Shown: positions 24,489-35,096 of the stretch, piece by piece
Numbering within the stretch: position 1 is the stretch's first letter
How the letters are laid out: the number at the start of each line of letters is the position of its first letter
Assembly: GCA_033032175.1 (NCBI GenBank)
Contig: CM065311.1
Location: 7,309,190-7,373,189 of the forward strand
Direction of reading: 5' to 3'
DNA from: Saturnia japonica
Taxonomy: Eukaryota; Arthropoda; Insecta; Lepidoptera; Saturniidae
DNA length: 64,000 nucleotides
Notes under the pieces: generated by a model
The model's input: the letters and a program-made list of their open reading frames with translations, nothing else
Told to the model about the DNA's origin: nothing
Databases searched by the model: none
Translations under genes and position numbers: made by a program

Positions 24489-24496
24489 GTTGTATC
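24489..24496 (+). repeat. 8 bp target-site duplication, right
   Basis: GTTGTATC, identical to 22778-22785. Confidence 0.8.
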
Positions 24497-24499
24497 ATA

Positions 24500-25340
24500 G
24501 CTTCATAACAATTCCTTATTTGTACGCACATGTATTATTTCCTTAATCTATCCTTACAATAAAAGAGTAAAGAGTCGAAATCTGTACATTGAAAATATTT
24601 GAGAAAAATAATATGGGGGGTTTAGAATCATGGACAGAAAAAATTTCGATAGATTTGGAAATTTTTATCTGTGTCTGTCTGTCGGTATGTTTGAACGCCA
24701 ATCACGCAAAAACTACTGGACCAAATGCAATGAATTTGGTATAATTGTAGTTTATAATCTGAAGGTACATTTAGAATGTATTTTTTAAATTATATATTTG
24801 GTCTATAAATTGCGTTTTGGTTTAGTACATATAAAAAGGAATGTATGTATGTATATATAATTTTGTAGTATATAGCGTTATTGGCAATTCGACGTATTCC
24901 CATTAGAAGGTAATGGGGTGACTATTTGCGATAATTTCAACCCCCATATGCATTATGCAAAAGTGAACCATTTTTGAGTTATCACGATTTTTATTTAAAA
25001 TAAGTCAAAAATGCAACATCAAAAATGTATTTGAAAAAAGTATCATTTTAAATTTAATTTTTTCTTTTGATTAATAAAAATTATTAAATACTGATTATTA
25101 AAACAATAACAATCGGTCCGAATTTAAAAATGCGAGATGAAAAACGATATTATTTCAATATTTTTTTGAGATGTTCTTCCTCTAAAATGACTTAAAAACA
25201 AAAAAGCAAACGTTATGAAACTTGGCTTCTAGATTGTTTTAAAAACATAACCCTTTTCTTAGCTTTCCAACAATGCATAACAACTAGGAACTTATTTCAA
25301 AGAAACCGAAAAAAAAAAATATCACAAAGGAAGCAGGCGG
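24500..25340. other. AT-rich DNA with a worn retroposon end
   Basis: Around 24665-24770 the wording 'gtctgtctgtcggtatgttt' and 'gcaaaaactactggaccaaa' is of the lepidopteran retroposon type. The rest is AT-rich and unassigned. Confidence 0.4.
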
Positions 25341-25344
25341 AAAT

Positions 25345-25405
25345 TTGTCTGGCTAGCTATCATCCTTAAGTTGAAAATCTGTCGCCAAGCACCTATGGTA
25401 AAAAC
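25345..25405 (+). repeat. tRNA-derived SINE family S, short fragment
   Basis: It keeps the 'ctggctagctatcatcctta' and 'gttgaaaatctgtcgccaa' blocks of the family and nothing else. Confidence 0.5.
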
Positions 25406-25409
25406 GTAC

Positions 25410-26620
25410 GGTATTGGTATTAGTAAGAAACCATAACGATAAAAAAAGTTATTGCTAAAATTTATATCGCTTTGTATTGCTTATTTATAGTTCATAAAAT
25501 ATAGGTATTTTTTAGTTCATATAAATGTATTGTTTTTAATTATAAATGGGCAACCATTATAACTACACACATACATGCAGGTAGTGTAAAAATCAAAATA
25601 TTAATCGTTTATTAACAAAATAAGCTCAACATAAATATGATAAAATAGAAATATCCTCTTAAATTAATCACTGTGTATGAGAGTTTGTATATTTTGTAAA
25701 ATTTGTAAGTAAACGTATAATATATCAATCAAAAGTTAATGAATCTCGTTGAATGTGTTCGCAGCTTACATGGGAACTTTATCATGACCGCTATTATACT
25801 CGATCACTTAAGTAATTAATTACTCGTCTTCACAGCAGGATAACGGACCACTCTTGTTAAGGGAAAGCCAAAGGACTAAAAGAAACGTATTTTTATTTTT
25901 AAAAAGCCGATATTATAATATACTTAACTCCAATAAAAGATTACTTTTTTAGTTATCGGCTAAAGCCGCGACGTGGTGTGTTGCAAAATTTTGAAGCACT
26001 TACGAAGTTAAGTGAATGCTGTTGCGAGATTTGTATTTAATATTGAAAAATATCCATTTTCCACTCTGAGATAAATGCGCATTTCTTATACAATTAAAAT
26101 AGTAAAAGTAAATGTACGCTCAAGTTCTTTTTTTGTTATTACAAAAAAAATTACTTCACAAGTTTTTATTTTTTGTAGTCAAGCTCATAAATATTTTCCT
26201 TATTGTATAAGCCGATTCATAAACTTCGACATTTTTTAAATAGGTTAAATAAAACAATGCAAATATGTTTGTAAAAGGTAATCTCTGGAACTACTGATAC
26301 GATTCTAAAAACCCCTTTTAGGAATAGTAAGCTACAATATTCCTGAGTAAAAGTCGCGGGTAGTTGCAAGAAAATAAAAAAAGTAATACTCTGACTCATT
26401 CATTTATACGCAAATAGCACAAACCGATCGTTTCTTAACCTTTAAAATTTGCATATGTACGAATAAAGTGTAAAATTGTAATATAATAGAAGATACTTCA
26501 AACAATCTATAACGACTCCGAAAAATCAATCACTTAAATGAAGTTCCTCAGAAAATAGTTATTTAATCGGGAGCAAGTCGTTGATAAAAGTTAGTCCTAT
26601 ATAATTGTTAACATTATGAG
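25410..26620. other. AT-rich intergenic DNA
   Basis: Nothing recognisable beyond a faint retroposon-like block near 26270-26380. Confidence 0.35.
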
Positions 26621-26626
26621 ATATTA

Positions 26627-27907
26627 GGTCCTTACATATGAAATTGGCGTTTTGTTGAACTGGTAATTTTGATCCCAAATATCTGGCGGCTGGTTAGAAA
26701 TTCCAAATTCAAATTTATTCCAAATTTAGGCTTGTGTATTTGTGTTTCGAATTTAGTGATTCATTTGTTTTCGCACTCTTTTATTTTTCTTTGACATCGT
26801 TCTTTTCACAAAATATAAATTTTAAAATATCGCCTTATTTACGAAAATAAGTTCCATTTTGGCATAAGCGCTGCAGAATCAGCTCGAAGGATTAATGATC
26901 TGTAAGGGAAAGCTACTGTAAAAGAAAACACGGTACGTTTTTGGTTCCAACCTTTTCGTTCTAGAAATTTTGACCTACGAAAAAAACTCAGTGGATGGGC
27001 GGAGACCCTAGTTGAAAATGAAGAATAAGGTGATCATTGAAGTGGATCATTCACAAACCACATCAGAATTAGCGGCAGGCTTCGGTGTCACTGATAAAAA
27101 AAATTAATTCACTTGAAACAAACAGGAAAAGTGAAAAAGCTTGAGAAATGGGTACCGCATGAATTGACTGAAGCACGCCAACAAACACCTATTGAGTTCT
27201 GCATTACATTACTCAACCGTCACAATAACGAGGGAATTTTGAATCGTACTGTTACTTGTGACTAAAAATGGATCCGTTGCGACAATCGGAAATGCTCATC
27301 ACAGTGGGTGAACCCAGGAGAACCGGCCAAATCCTGTTGTCCCAAGCGAAAGTCGTCTCAGAAAAAGGTACTGGTGAGTGTTTGGTGAACCAGTGCTGGT
27401 GTCATACACTACAGCTTCGTAAGATCTGTCCAGACGATAACGGCAGATCTGTATTATCAATAAATGCAAATCATGATGGAAAAGCTAGCCATTAAAAAAC
27501 CGTGACTGGTAAATATCTCAAGCCCAATGCTGCTTCAGAACAACGCTAGACCCCATACTTTACGACCGACGGTCTTTAAATTTTAGAAACTGCGGTTGAA
27601 ATGTCTCCGAAACCCACCATATTCCCCGGACACTGCTCCAACAGATTACCACTTTTTTCGGAATTTGGACAATTGCTTGCAAGGAAATAAAATCAATTCC
27701 GACGAGGCTGTCCAAACTGCCTTCATAGATTTTATTGATTCTTGCTCCTACAATTTTTTCAGCAATGAAATCAATGAACCACCTTCAAAATGACGAAAGT
27801 GCATAGATAAAATTGGTACATACTTCGATTGATTAAATTTATAATTTCACAATATTTTTTTCATTTTACTTTTACCATATAAAACGCTAATTTCATATGT
27901 AAGGACC
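26627..27907 (+). mobile_element. mariner-like DNA transposon (DD34D type), decayed
   Basis: The element is about 1281 bp with inverted ends starting GGTCCTTACATATGAAATT. Left (26627 onward) and right (27907 backward) match over 27 bases except one. TA lies outside each end (26625-26626 and 27908-27909). Because of an extra TA step on the right, the tip could be placed two bases further out. Length and layout fit a full-length mariner with little internal loss. Confidence 0.85.
26870..27832 (+). pseudogene. mariner transposase, inactivated
   Basis: Conceptual reading gives the N-terminal helix-turn-helix region (ESARRIND..., TVRFWFQ.FRS.NFDL), the first catalytic block (VTCD at 27251-27262) and the third (PPYSPD.APTDYHFF), followed by FIDFIDSCSYNFF and YFD before the stop at 27830-27832. 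Spacing between second and third catalytic positions is 34 residues, as in mariner. Lesions are visible: in-frame stops near 26899 and 27025, a stop at 27263-27265 directly after the first catalytic Asp, Asn replacing the second catalytic Asp (codon 27539-27541), a stop at 27584-27586 and Trp changed to stop at about 27791-27793. Frameshifts are also needed. Protein wording resembles the mariner group that includes the transposase part of human SETMAR. Confidence 0.85.
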
Positions 27908-27911
27908 TATA

Positions 27912-28350
27912 ATTAAAATGACTGGACATAATTACGATGTATGCAATATTAAATAAATATCTATAAGCATTGATATAAGGCATATTACAAGAGATTACAA
28001 AAAAAACTTGTAGATCACATAGCACGGTTTGATCGGGAAGCACGCAATAAACTTATAATATACGCGTGGCCGGTATTTAAATAGAATGTAATGGAAATAT
28101 TAACACCTACGTGCGGTATAAATGTTCAGTATTAGCTACCTACACTTTTTTATTAGGTACTGAGTAAGGCATAAGTGCATCTAATACATAAAAACAACGT
28201 TCTGCAATCTCAGAATTAGTACTGTAAGTGACATGTGTTTCTTGCTACAATTTGTTTAAATATATGCACAATTAAGTGTATGTTTGTAATGTCAAAATAA
28301 CAGCTTTTTACTAAATGCATAAAAATACCTAAATCAAATAAGCAATTTAA
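27912..28350. other. AT-rich intergenic DNA
   Basis: Nothing recognisable. Confidence 0.4.
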
Positions 28351-28354
28351 AAAA

Positions 28355-28775
28355 ATTTATCTGTCTGTCTGTTTGTTCCGTGGAATCTCCGAAATTGTTC
28401 AACCGATTTTGGCGGGACTTTCACTGGCAGATAGCTGATGTCATATAGAGTAACTTAGGCTACTTTTATTTTAGAAAAGGAATTAGGATTCCGCGGAAAT
28501 AAAAAAGCTGGTCACGGTGAATCAATTCAGATGTTTAAATGGCTTATGCTGAGTAAACCATATGAGATAAATCAAATTAATACACTGCATAATTTTAGAT
28601 ATTAATAAGGCATACAAAAAGTCACCAAGAGCATATGTCTATCTTCTCAGGACCACCCACAATAAGAATTTTTATTTTAAAATTAACCAGGGGTGAGGGC
28701 AGTACGGTTCTCGCGTGTGCCCGGTTTACGGCATTCTGTAGTCCACGTGGGCGCAGCTGCGGGCACAACTAGTGC
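28355..28775 (+). repeat. Retroposon family R, longest single copy
   Basis: The copy runs from a CTGT tract through 'gtggaatctccgaaattgtt', 'gggactttcactggcagata', 'gagtaacttaggctacttt' and 'catatgtctatcttct' to 'cattctgtagtccacgtggg' and an end in '...cgggcacaactagt'. The same order occurs at 36478-36855 and 42860-43230. It is non-coding and probably the 3' part of an RTE-like LINE or a SINE derived from it. Confidence 0.6.
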
Positions 28776-28978
28776 TAAATATTATCTCCAAACTTAATTT
28801 TAGTAAGAAGTATTTTTTATGCCGGAATAAAATGCTGACTGTGCAAATATTATTGTTTTACTCCTTAGATACCTGGTCCTTATCAAAAAATATCACGATA
28901 TCTTCATTCAGTAAAAATTTATTCATGTGATAGGAAACTACGCGTTCAGCGATGTGTTTTCTTGCCGTGGTGTTAATA

Positions 28979-29006
28979 CACTCATCAAAAAAGTCTAAGC
29001 AACATG
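28979..29006 (+). repeat. Tc1-like element, left terminal inverted repeat
   Basis: 28 bases, one mismatch to the right end (fourth base). Confidence 0.9.
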
Positions 29007-29283
29007 TACTAATTTAAATTTTAGGATGGTTCTTCACATTATAACGTTGTATTTTATTTTTTAAATAATATCTTTAGGGTTCTATGATGTAAAAATAACA
29101 GCTGTTGTCTTTATAAGTTCTTTTAATAACATAAATTAACAATATTAGAATATACTGTAGAAACTAAGATACATAAGAAACTAAACTTTTTTCTTACAAA
29201 ATGAAATTTCTAAAGAAAATGTACTTATTATGAAAGAATAGAACAATTTAATACAAAGTATGGGCTCCTCTGCTATTCAGAAC

Positions 29284-30290
29284 TTATAGGCAACGATTAT
29301 TCATTGAATTAATGAGACTGTTTATGTCATCTTGCGGTATTCGCTCCCAATGAAATTGTAGCAAATACTTTAGCTGTTGGGTTGTTGTCGCTCCGTCCAA
29401 GTCCTTCAAAACACGTCTCTGGAGCATGTCCCATGCGTGCTCGATGGGGTTGAGATATGGCGATTGTGCAGGCCAGGGCAATACCCGGATGTTCTCCGTT
29501 GCAAAGTATTCACTGGTTCGCCGAGCTGTATGTGAACGCGCATTGTCATGCATTAACCTAAAATCGGAGCCAAAGGTTTGTGCAAATGGGTAGACATAAG
29601 GTCTGAGAATATCCTCAATGTAATTTTCAGCACTCATGTTTCCATTTACAAAAACGAGCTCAGTTCGCCTGTTCTTCATAATACACGCCCAAACATAACT
29701 GTTGAGCCGCTGTATGGATGAACTTCCTGAATGCACTTGAGCCTTTCAGTATTTCCGGGCCAACGATACACTCGCACCCTTCTTGTATCAGGTTTAAACC
29801 CGAATCGCGACTCATCGGAAAACATAATTTTATCCCATTGTTCCTGGGTCCATGTTATGCGTTCTCTACACCATTCATATCGACGAGCGCGATTCCCGTG
29901 ACGTATCGGTGGGCACCTGATTGGGCGTCGAGCTCGTAGGCCGTACTCATGCAGTCGATTTCGTACAGTTTGAGGACTTACATCAACACAACTTGAAATG
30001 TGTAGCCTCAAACTTATATCTCGAGCGGTTAACATCGGCTGGTGTCTTCCAGTCAGTTGTATGTACCGGTCTTGCCGAGTGGTTGTACTCGTTTTACGGC
30101 CTGGATGCTGTTCAGCGGGTTCTCCTGTATTATTGTAGCGCTGCCAAAGACGACAAATAACACTTCTATGAATGTCAAACTGTCGAGATACCTGAGATTG
30201 ATTACTTCCCGCTTGCAACATCCCTACAGCTCTTTGCATTTCATCTGCCATCAAATGACGTCGCTGCATGACGTAAAGAATATCTAACAA
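29284..30290 (-). pseudogene. Tc1-like transposase (DD34E), one frameshift
   Basis: The enzyme cuts the element out and joins it into TA sites. The first frame (30290-29676) holds the N-terminal helix-turn-helix DNA-binding region (residues about 15-110), a GRKTSTT linker resembling the GRPR motif, and the first catalytic Asp in FSDESRF (about residue 159). The second frame (29736-29284) continues with WACIMKNRR, the second Asp in MHDNARSHTA and the Glu in LNPIEHAWD, 34 residues apart, and ends NNRCL. The break is at about 29693-29694, where one base appears lost: ATG-TTT-GGG is read, whereas the continuing frame needs one more base before TTTGG. Both halves are otherwise open, together near the usual 330-345 residues. 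No other lesion is visible. Confidence 0.9.
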
Positions 30291-30548
30291 TTCAATTTTG
30301 TCGCTAACTTTATTTAAATGGTAGGTAAAATTATAAAATCAAGACTAAACGTAGCAATTAAAACGCACTTAAATTCAAACAAATTCGCAGTCATTTGAAT
30401 TTTATGAAAAAACAAAACATAATCAAATTTTTTTTTTACAACCAGCCAATATGTCATCAATAACAAAAAAGTTTACTTACCTACTCACTTTGTTTGAGTA
30501 AATATTTAGAAATTAATTAATATAAATGGAAAAAATTGTAATATCACG

Positions 30549-30576
30549 CATGTTGCTTAGACTTTTTTGATGTGTG
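30549..30576 (-). repeat. Tc1-like element, right terminal inverted repeat
   Basis: 28 bases, reverse complement of 28979-29006 with one mismatch, followed by TA. Confidence 0.9.
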
Positions 30577-30578
30577 TA

Positions 30579-30915
30579 TATTACAAATTCGAAGTGCTTC
30601 GCTGTAGGGTGCGGCGCGGGCAATATACTGTAGAATAACTAACGGCAACCCTCACACTAACATAATTCTAGCAAAAAATAATCAAAGTCTATACTAGTGT
30701 GGTAAAGTTCAAGAGATTGTTTGTTTCTTTGAACTCGCTAATATCTGGAAACTATCAGTCAGATCTAAAAAAAAACTTTGATTGAGGTTCTAGGCTATAT
30801 AACTTTACACTTTGGAGAGTGTGCACAGGAATTGCATGATTTAATTCCGCCCAATCCGTTCCACCATAGGACAAATAGACGTCGCGAAGGTTTTCACCTG
30901 ATTTATAAGATTAGT
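30579..30915. other. Intergenic DNA with a family-G-like start
   Basis: The block at 30705-30810 (gagattgtttgtttc, then 'atctggaaactatcagtc') resembles the 5' part of family G copies but diverges afterwards. Confidence 0.35.
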
Positions 30916-30920
30916 ATGAA

Positions 30921-31119
30921 TGGAAAAGTTGGGAGGAAGGTCTAGACGAACGTACCTCGATCAAATCGGGGACGTTCTAAAGAGAGTTCAGGCCGTGAGT
31001 ACTCTAAACCGTCTAAACCGTAAAGATTGATGAATATTGAAGAAGCAAAAAATATATGCCATGATCGTAGCAAGTGGAAGGACGTGATCTTTGCCTATAC
31101 CGTTGGAAAAGAGGCGTGA
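30921..31119 (+). pseudogene. C-terminal remnant of a second type of LINE reverse transcriptase
   Basis: Two frames in turn read RTYLDQIGDVLKRVQAVSTL and then RLMNIEEAKNICHDRSKWKD followed by VIFAY and a stop at 31117-31119. The order 'TYLDQIGDVLK...RLMNV.EA..VC.DR..W..' is the C terminus of a LINE protein that I recognise from lepidopteran genomes. It differs in type from the remnant at 15752. A frameshift and stops near 31028 make it inactive. Confidence 0.6.
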
Positions 31120-31417
31120 TTTATACGTGTATGTATATACGAGTATGTGTACTTTATTTACGATAAGTATTATTAATAACACGGCAGACGAAGTCGCGGA
31201 TATCAGCTAGTCAAAAAATAATTAATATCACTTAAGTTTCGTCGGCTTCTCATTCATAATAAAACATATGTAAGAAAGAATGAATAAAAAAACACTCCGT
31301 TATATACATAACTAAAAATTAATACATAAATAAAATCTATACATTTCCGTGATCCATTCTGATGAAAAGTAGATCTTAATAATTCGTGAAATATCTACAT
31401 GGAATTTTTCAAGTCCG

Positions 31418-31480
31418 GTGAACCTGTAAAAGCCGCAGCGGCTTTAGGGCCCCTAAGGCTAACAGTGTAGTCAGATCTAA
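31418..31480 (+). repeat. Jockey family J 3'-end fragment
   Basis: It includes 'ctgtaaaagccgcagcggct', then 'ttagggcccctaaggc' and 'taacagtgtagtcag' before a short A-rich tail; this is almost identical to 35870-35926. Confidence 0.7.
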
Positions 31481-31499
31481 AAAAGAAAATAGAATGTTT

Positions 31500-31745
31500 T
31501 TAAATGAAATTTTGTAGGCTGGAAGTGGAGGTACGTCATTGCATAATTGTTGGTTATAAGCATTGTCAATAATAATTTTAGAAACCTAAAAAAAATATTA
31601 ATTAGTCTCACTGATTTTGATGAAGTTTTGTACACAGAAGTCTTACCTCGATTGATGGGCTACATGAATTGACAATAAAAATAAAATTACGAGACAAAAA
31701 TAATTATTGCGAATAAAGTGGTGTGGAGCCGCGGAGCATCGCTAT
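31500..31745 (+). repeat. Dispersed repeat family H, copy 2
   Basis: It shares 'gatgaagttttgtaca', 'cctcgattgatgggctacat' and 'aaattacgagacaaaaataa' with the other two copies. It begins directly after the A tail of the Jockey fragment, so the Jockey piece may have inserted into it. Confidence 0.5.
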
Positions 31746-31749
31746 CTAT

Positions 31750-32650
31750 GTTATAAAGATGAATATAAAAATGTAGCAACCTGCTTCTACAAATATCACA
31801 AGGAATTACAGTATAAAGTTCTTAGGTAAAGAACCAAATTAAAAGTATATTAATTCCAACATCAACACTAGAAACTATTAAGGTTAATCTAAATAATTGA
31901 CCTTGAAATCTGTTAATTTATGTAATGCGCTTTAAGGATAAGCAACCTTCTGTATCGGATACGAGTCGGGACTCATTTACACGGGTGATTTACGAGTTCA
32001 CACATCGGGTTCGATCTCACTTAGCAATGATTTATGCTCAACATCTCCCCCTGCCGAGTTAAACGCATTATCGGACCACATGCCCTATCAACTTTGTGAG
32101 TCGTTTGAACGATCCGGTTGTCTGTAACAGTTTGATAACTTTGGAAAGACTCACAAGACGTAATATTCAAATTACTTACTGTTATATCACAGTTTCACTT
32201 CCGTTACGTATTTTTATAGAAACGCAAGCTTTGTGTTTTTTTCCATAAAAAGTACCTCAACTGTTAAACCCCACAGCTAAATACCGTGACACATTAATCA
32301 TTGTAAGTAAGTGAAGTAGATAACTTAGCAGTTGCAATATCTATTTACTGATGAATCTTACATACTGCGAATGCAGCAGAGCTTAATCTTCCCGCCAAAA
32401 TTGTAATATGCGGACCCCATTGTAATTTTGAATCAAGCGTAATAAATACCCAAGAAGACAGTATTATCAACTAAGCCTATTAAATTCCCTTCTATCTTGA
32501 TACTACTATCAACACACCGAACAATAGGCAAGGTAAATCTCATACATTTAGTTTTGTTAGCATTTAGCAGTAAATTAATTCCGACAAGGGTAGCGATGAA
32601 TATCTAATAGTATATTTATTATTTTATTTATCATTAGATATCTGTCACAG
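31750..32650. other. AT-rich intergenic DNA
   Basis: No gene or named repeat was seen. Confidence 0.4.
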
Positions 32651-32652
32651 TT

Positions 32653-32745
32653 GTAAAATAATTTTATATATATAATTTATATTATATTATTTTAATTAAT
32701 TTATATTTATATATATAATATAAAATTTAATGTATATATATAATT
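32653..32745. repeat. AT-only imperfect palindrome beside the large duplication
   Basis: About 90 bases of almost pure A and T with long self-complementary segments (for example 'aattttatatata' against 'tatatataatataaaatt'). It ends about 17 bases before the left edge of copy 1 of the large duplication. Confidence 0.6.
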
Positions 32746-32763
32746 TGACGCATAATATTTATA

Positions 32764-33100
32764 TTAATCAGTGTTCAATTTATTGTATTAATACACCTCG
32801 CCGCCCGCACCACCCCACCAACGCACTCGTGTAAGCCTATAGTTGTTCTCACATGTCGTACCTACTTCCTACAGCTTTCCAATTTGCTTGATGTTCATGC
32901 TAACTGCGCCACTTTTTAGATTCACAGCGTGAAATTATATAGCCTATTACTTACTCCAGCATTTTATAAATTTTCAAATCTAACTGATAAATTCCTGAAA
33001 CTTCCCTCCCCATATGCGAAAACTCACAAAATTCGAACTCTTTTTATCGTATATCCCTTTTTTAACTATTGCTGTTTAATATCTAAATCATATACAATTA
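32764..33100 (-). repeat. Dispersed repeat family G inside copy 1
   Basis: It shares 'cactcgtgtaagcctatagt', 'tttccaatttgcttgatgtt' and 'gtgaaattatatagcc' with 54.86-55.05 kb and, more weakly, with 8.17-8.40 kb. Its equivalent in copy 2 is 40065-40400. Confidence 0.5.
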
Positions 33101-33679
33101 GCAGTTTCAATAAAAACTCCCATTGTAATCAACAACAAGCCGTAGGACGTACGTTCTTATTTATAGTATGTAATGAAGACACTAATGACGTCACAGATGA
33201 AAGCAAGTATAGATGAAAAATATCGGGAGCTGTGCTAACGAGACGGCAACTTTGAAACCTAGTAGTATCACTACCTATCTCGTATTGTATTAAAACATTT
33301 CGCGCGTCTTAATTACAAAGTTACTTTGAACTCCCGCCTTAAATAGAATTTTTAATTAAGCCACATTTCTTTATAAAACAAAAACAATTCTTGCACCCGT
33401 TATTATAATAGATATTTAAATATATATATACACATGAATAAATATTTTATCTACTTTTTAATGAATGACTAACTAACTGCTTATTATATGATTTCTTAAT
33501 TTCGATACTTTTTGTTATATTGTTAATTAAGAATATATTTATTAACTAATATCATCGAATACAAATTTAATAATAAATAATAGGTGTCTGTTTTTGTACA
33601 ATAATATAGTTTTAAACCAAATTCTAGCCATGCTTATAGTAGACTATGTAGTTGTTATTTTACTGGCAATTTAATGTAA

Positions 33680-33891
33680 TTTAGTCAGATCGCGACTTCT
33701 TTGCAATCGCGGCATCAGCCCAAGCCGAGGTTCAGCCACTTTGGCACCCTTGCACGCTTGTTGCCCACGCTTTTGCGGCTGTGTGCTTTCAGCGCTCGTC
33801 CCCGAGCCCGGTAAAGCTGTAAAAGCCATCAGCGGCTCTGTATTTGGATAGAGTCCCTCAGGCTAACAGTAAGGTCAGTAACAAAAAAAAA
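33680..33891 (+). repeat. Jockey family J 3' end inside copy 1
   Basis: 'agccgaggttcagccacttt', 'cggtaaagctgtaaaagcca' and 'aggctaacagtaaggtcagt' are followed by an A tail (33882-33891). It is older than the 35097-35947 insertion, because it is shared by both copies (40985-41193). Confidence 0.65.
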
Positions 33892-35062
33892 GGATTTACT
33901 TAAGAATTAGTACAATTCATCGTATTAAAATATTAAATATTTTTATATCTGAAAGTTGCATAGATTATGAAAAACCTCAAATTGTTCGCAGTTAATTTTA
34001 ATTCAACAAAATATACTCTCATTACATTAATTGCTAACATTGAATTAAAAAAAAAAACATACATTGAGGTTTTGCTTTCACTCTAAAGCACTGATACGTT
34101 CCAATTGAGATTAATGGCGGCTTTAAATATTAAGTGCAGCACTGTTACATTGTTTTTATGGGTCTTTTTATGTTTTAATAGCGTCATCCGACTAAAAGTA
34201 AATAGGTAATGTTTTTACATTTAACTTACAATGTTCGATAAAAGTTTAGTATATTTAATATATCTAAGATATTTTAGTTTTGAATACAAGTATATAAACA
34301 TCTCCCTATCTAAAGCACTTTAAATCTTCTAAACAATTAATAAAATTGAAGTGTCTGTTTGTAATGTCAAAATAGCTTTTTACTAAATGAATATGAAAGT
34401 ATATAGATACATATGTGTTAGCGACGCATAGGTCTAAGCGTAATGATACGAGAATAACAATTGTAAATATAATTTGTAGGGATGAATCATTTGTACGAAC
34501 AATCAATAATTTAATGTTTCTAATGCTTTGAATATGTTAGTATAGCGTGTAGGTATATAAGAACAATATATAAGTTATGAAAATGTTTGTAATTTAATAG
34601 AAATAATCACTTACAAGTACTAAAATCATATATCGTCGATAATTCATATTATATAGAAGTTGTATGTAATGTTTTGTGTTATATAGGTAAATTGGCCTTC
34701 TCTATATGTTTTATAATGTTTGTAACATCAAATAGTGTGTAAATAACGAGTTTCAAGCTGTTTTAAAGTTGCAATGTTTAACGCTTTATATCTACCATGT
34801 TTATTAATCTATAATGTTAAAGTTAGTGTTTTTGGATAGGTATTTGTGTCTACATTAATGTGAAATAGTTTTTATAATAATTGAATAATTGTAATTAGAG
34901 ATATTAACGATTTATTGTATTCTGCATACAAGTAATAATAATAATAGATAGAGACAGCGATAGTGCAACCACAGCGCATTACCGCGGTTACCGGACCACA
35001 CCCAAGTTTGGTAATGAGCAGTACGGATAGAGACGCCATCGTCCGTCTCGCTCTCCGGCAAA

Positions 35063-35072
35063 TAATATAAAA
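35063..35072 (+). promoter_or_regulatory. TATA-like box in copy 1 only
   Basis: An AATATAAAAGG-like box (around 35063-35072) lies about 25 bases before a possible start region next to GC-rich DNA. It could be a core promoter, perhaps of an LTR-like element, but no start site can be shown. Copy 2 lacks this segment. Confidence 0.3.
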
Positions 35073-35086
35073 GGCACACTACTGGG

Positions 35087-35096
35087 GCCAACGGGC
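35087..35096 (+). repeat. 10 bp target-site duplication of the Jockey insertion, left
   Basis: GCCAACGGGC is repeated exactly at 35948-35957, directly after the A tail. Confidence 0.85.

Larger units (their letters stand above)
28979..30576 (-). mobile_element. Tc1-like DNA transposon, nearly intact
   Basis: The element is 1598 bp with 28-base inverted ends (28979-29006 and 30549-30576) matching at 27 of 28 positions. TA sits immediately outside both ends (28977-28978 and 30577-30578), the Tc1/mariner target duplication. The ends read inward as CACTCATCAAAAAAGTCTAA and CACACATCAAAAAAGTCTAA. It contains one transposase gene on the minus strand, interrupted by a single frameshift. Its condition suggests a young insertion. 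Confidence 0.92.

Noticed and set aside
29718..30287. Plus-strand ORFs of 73-81 codons
   Set aside because: They are antisense shadows of the Tc1-like transposase gene.
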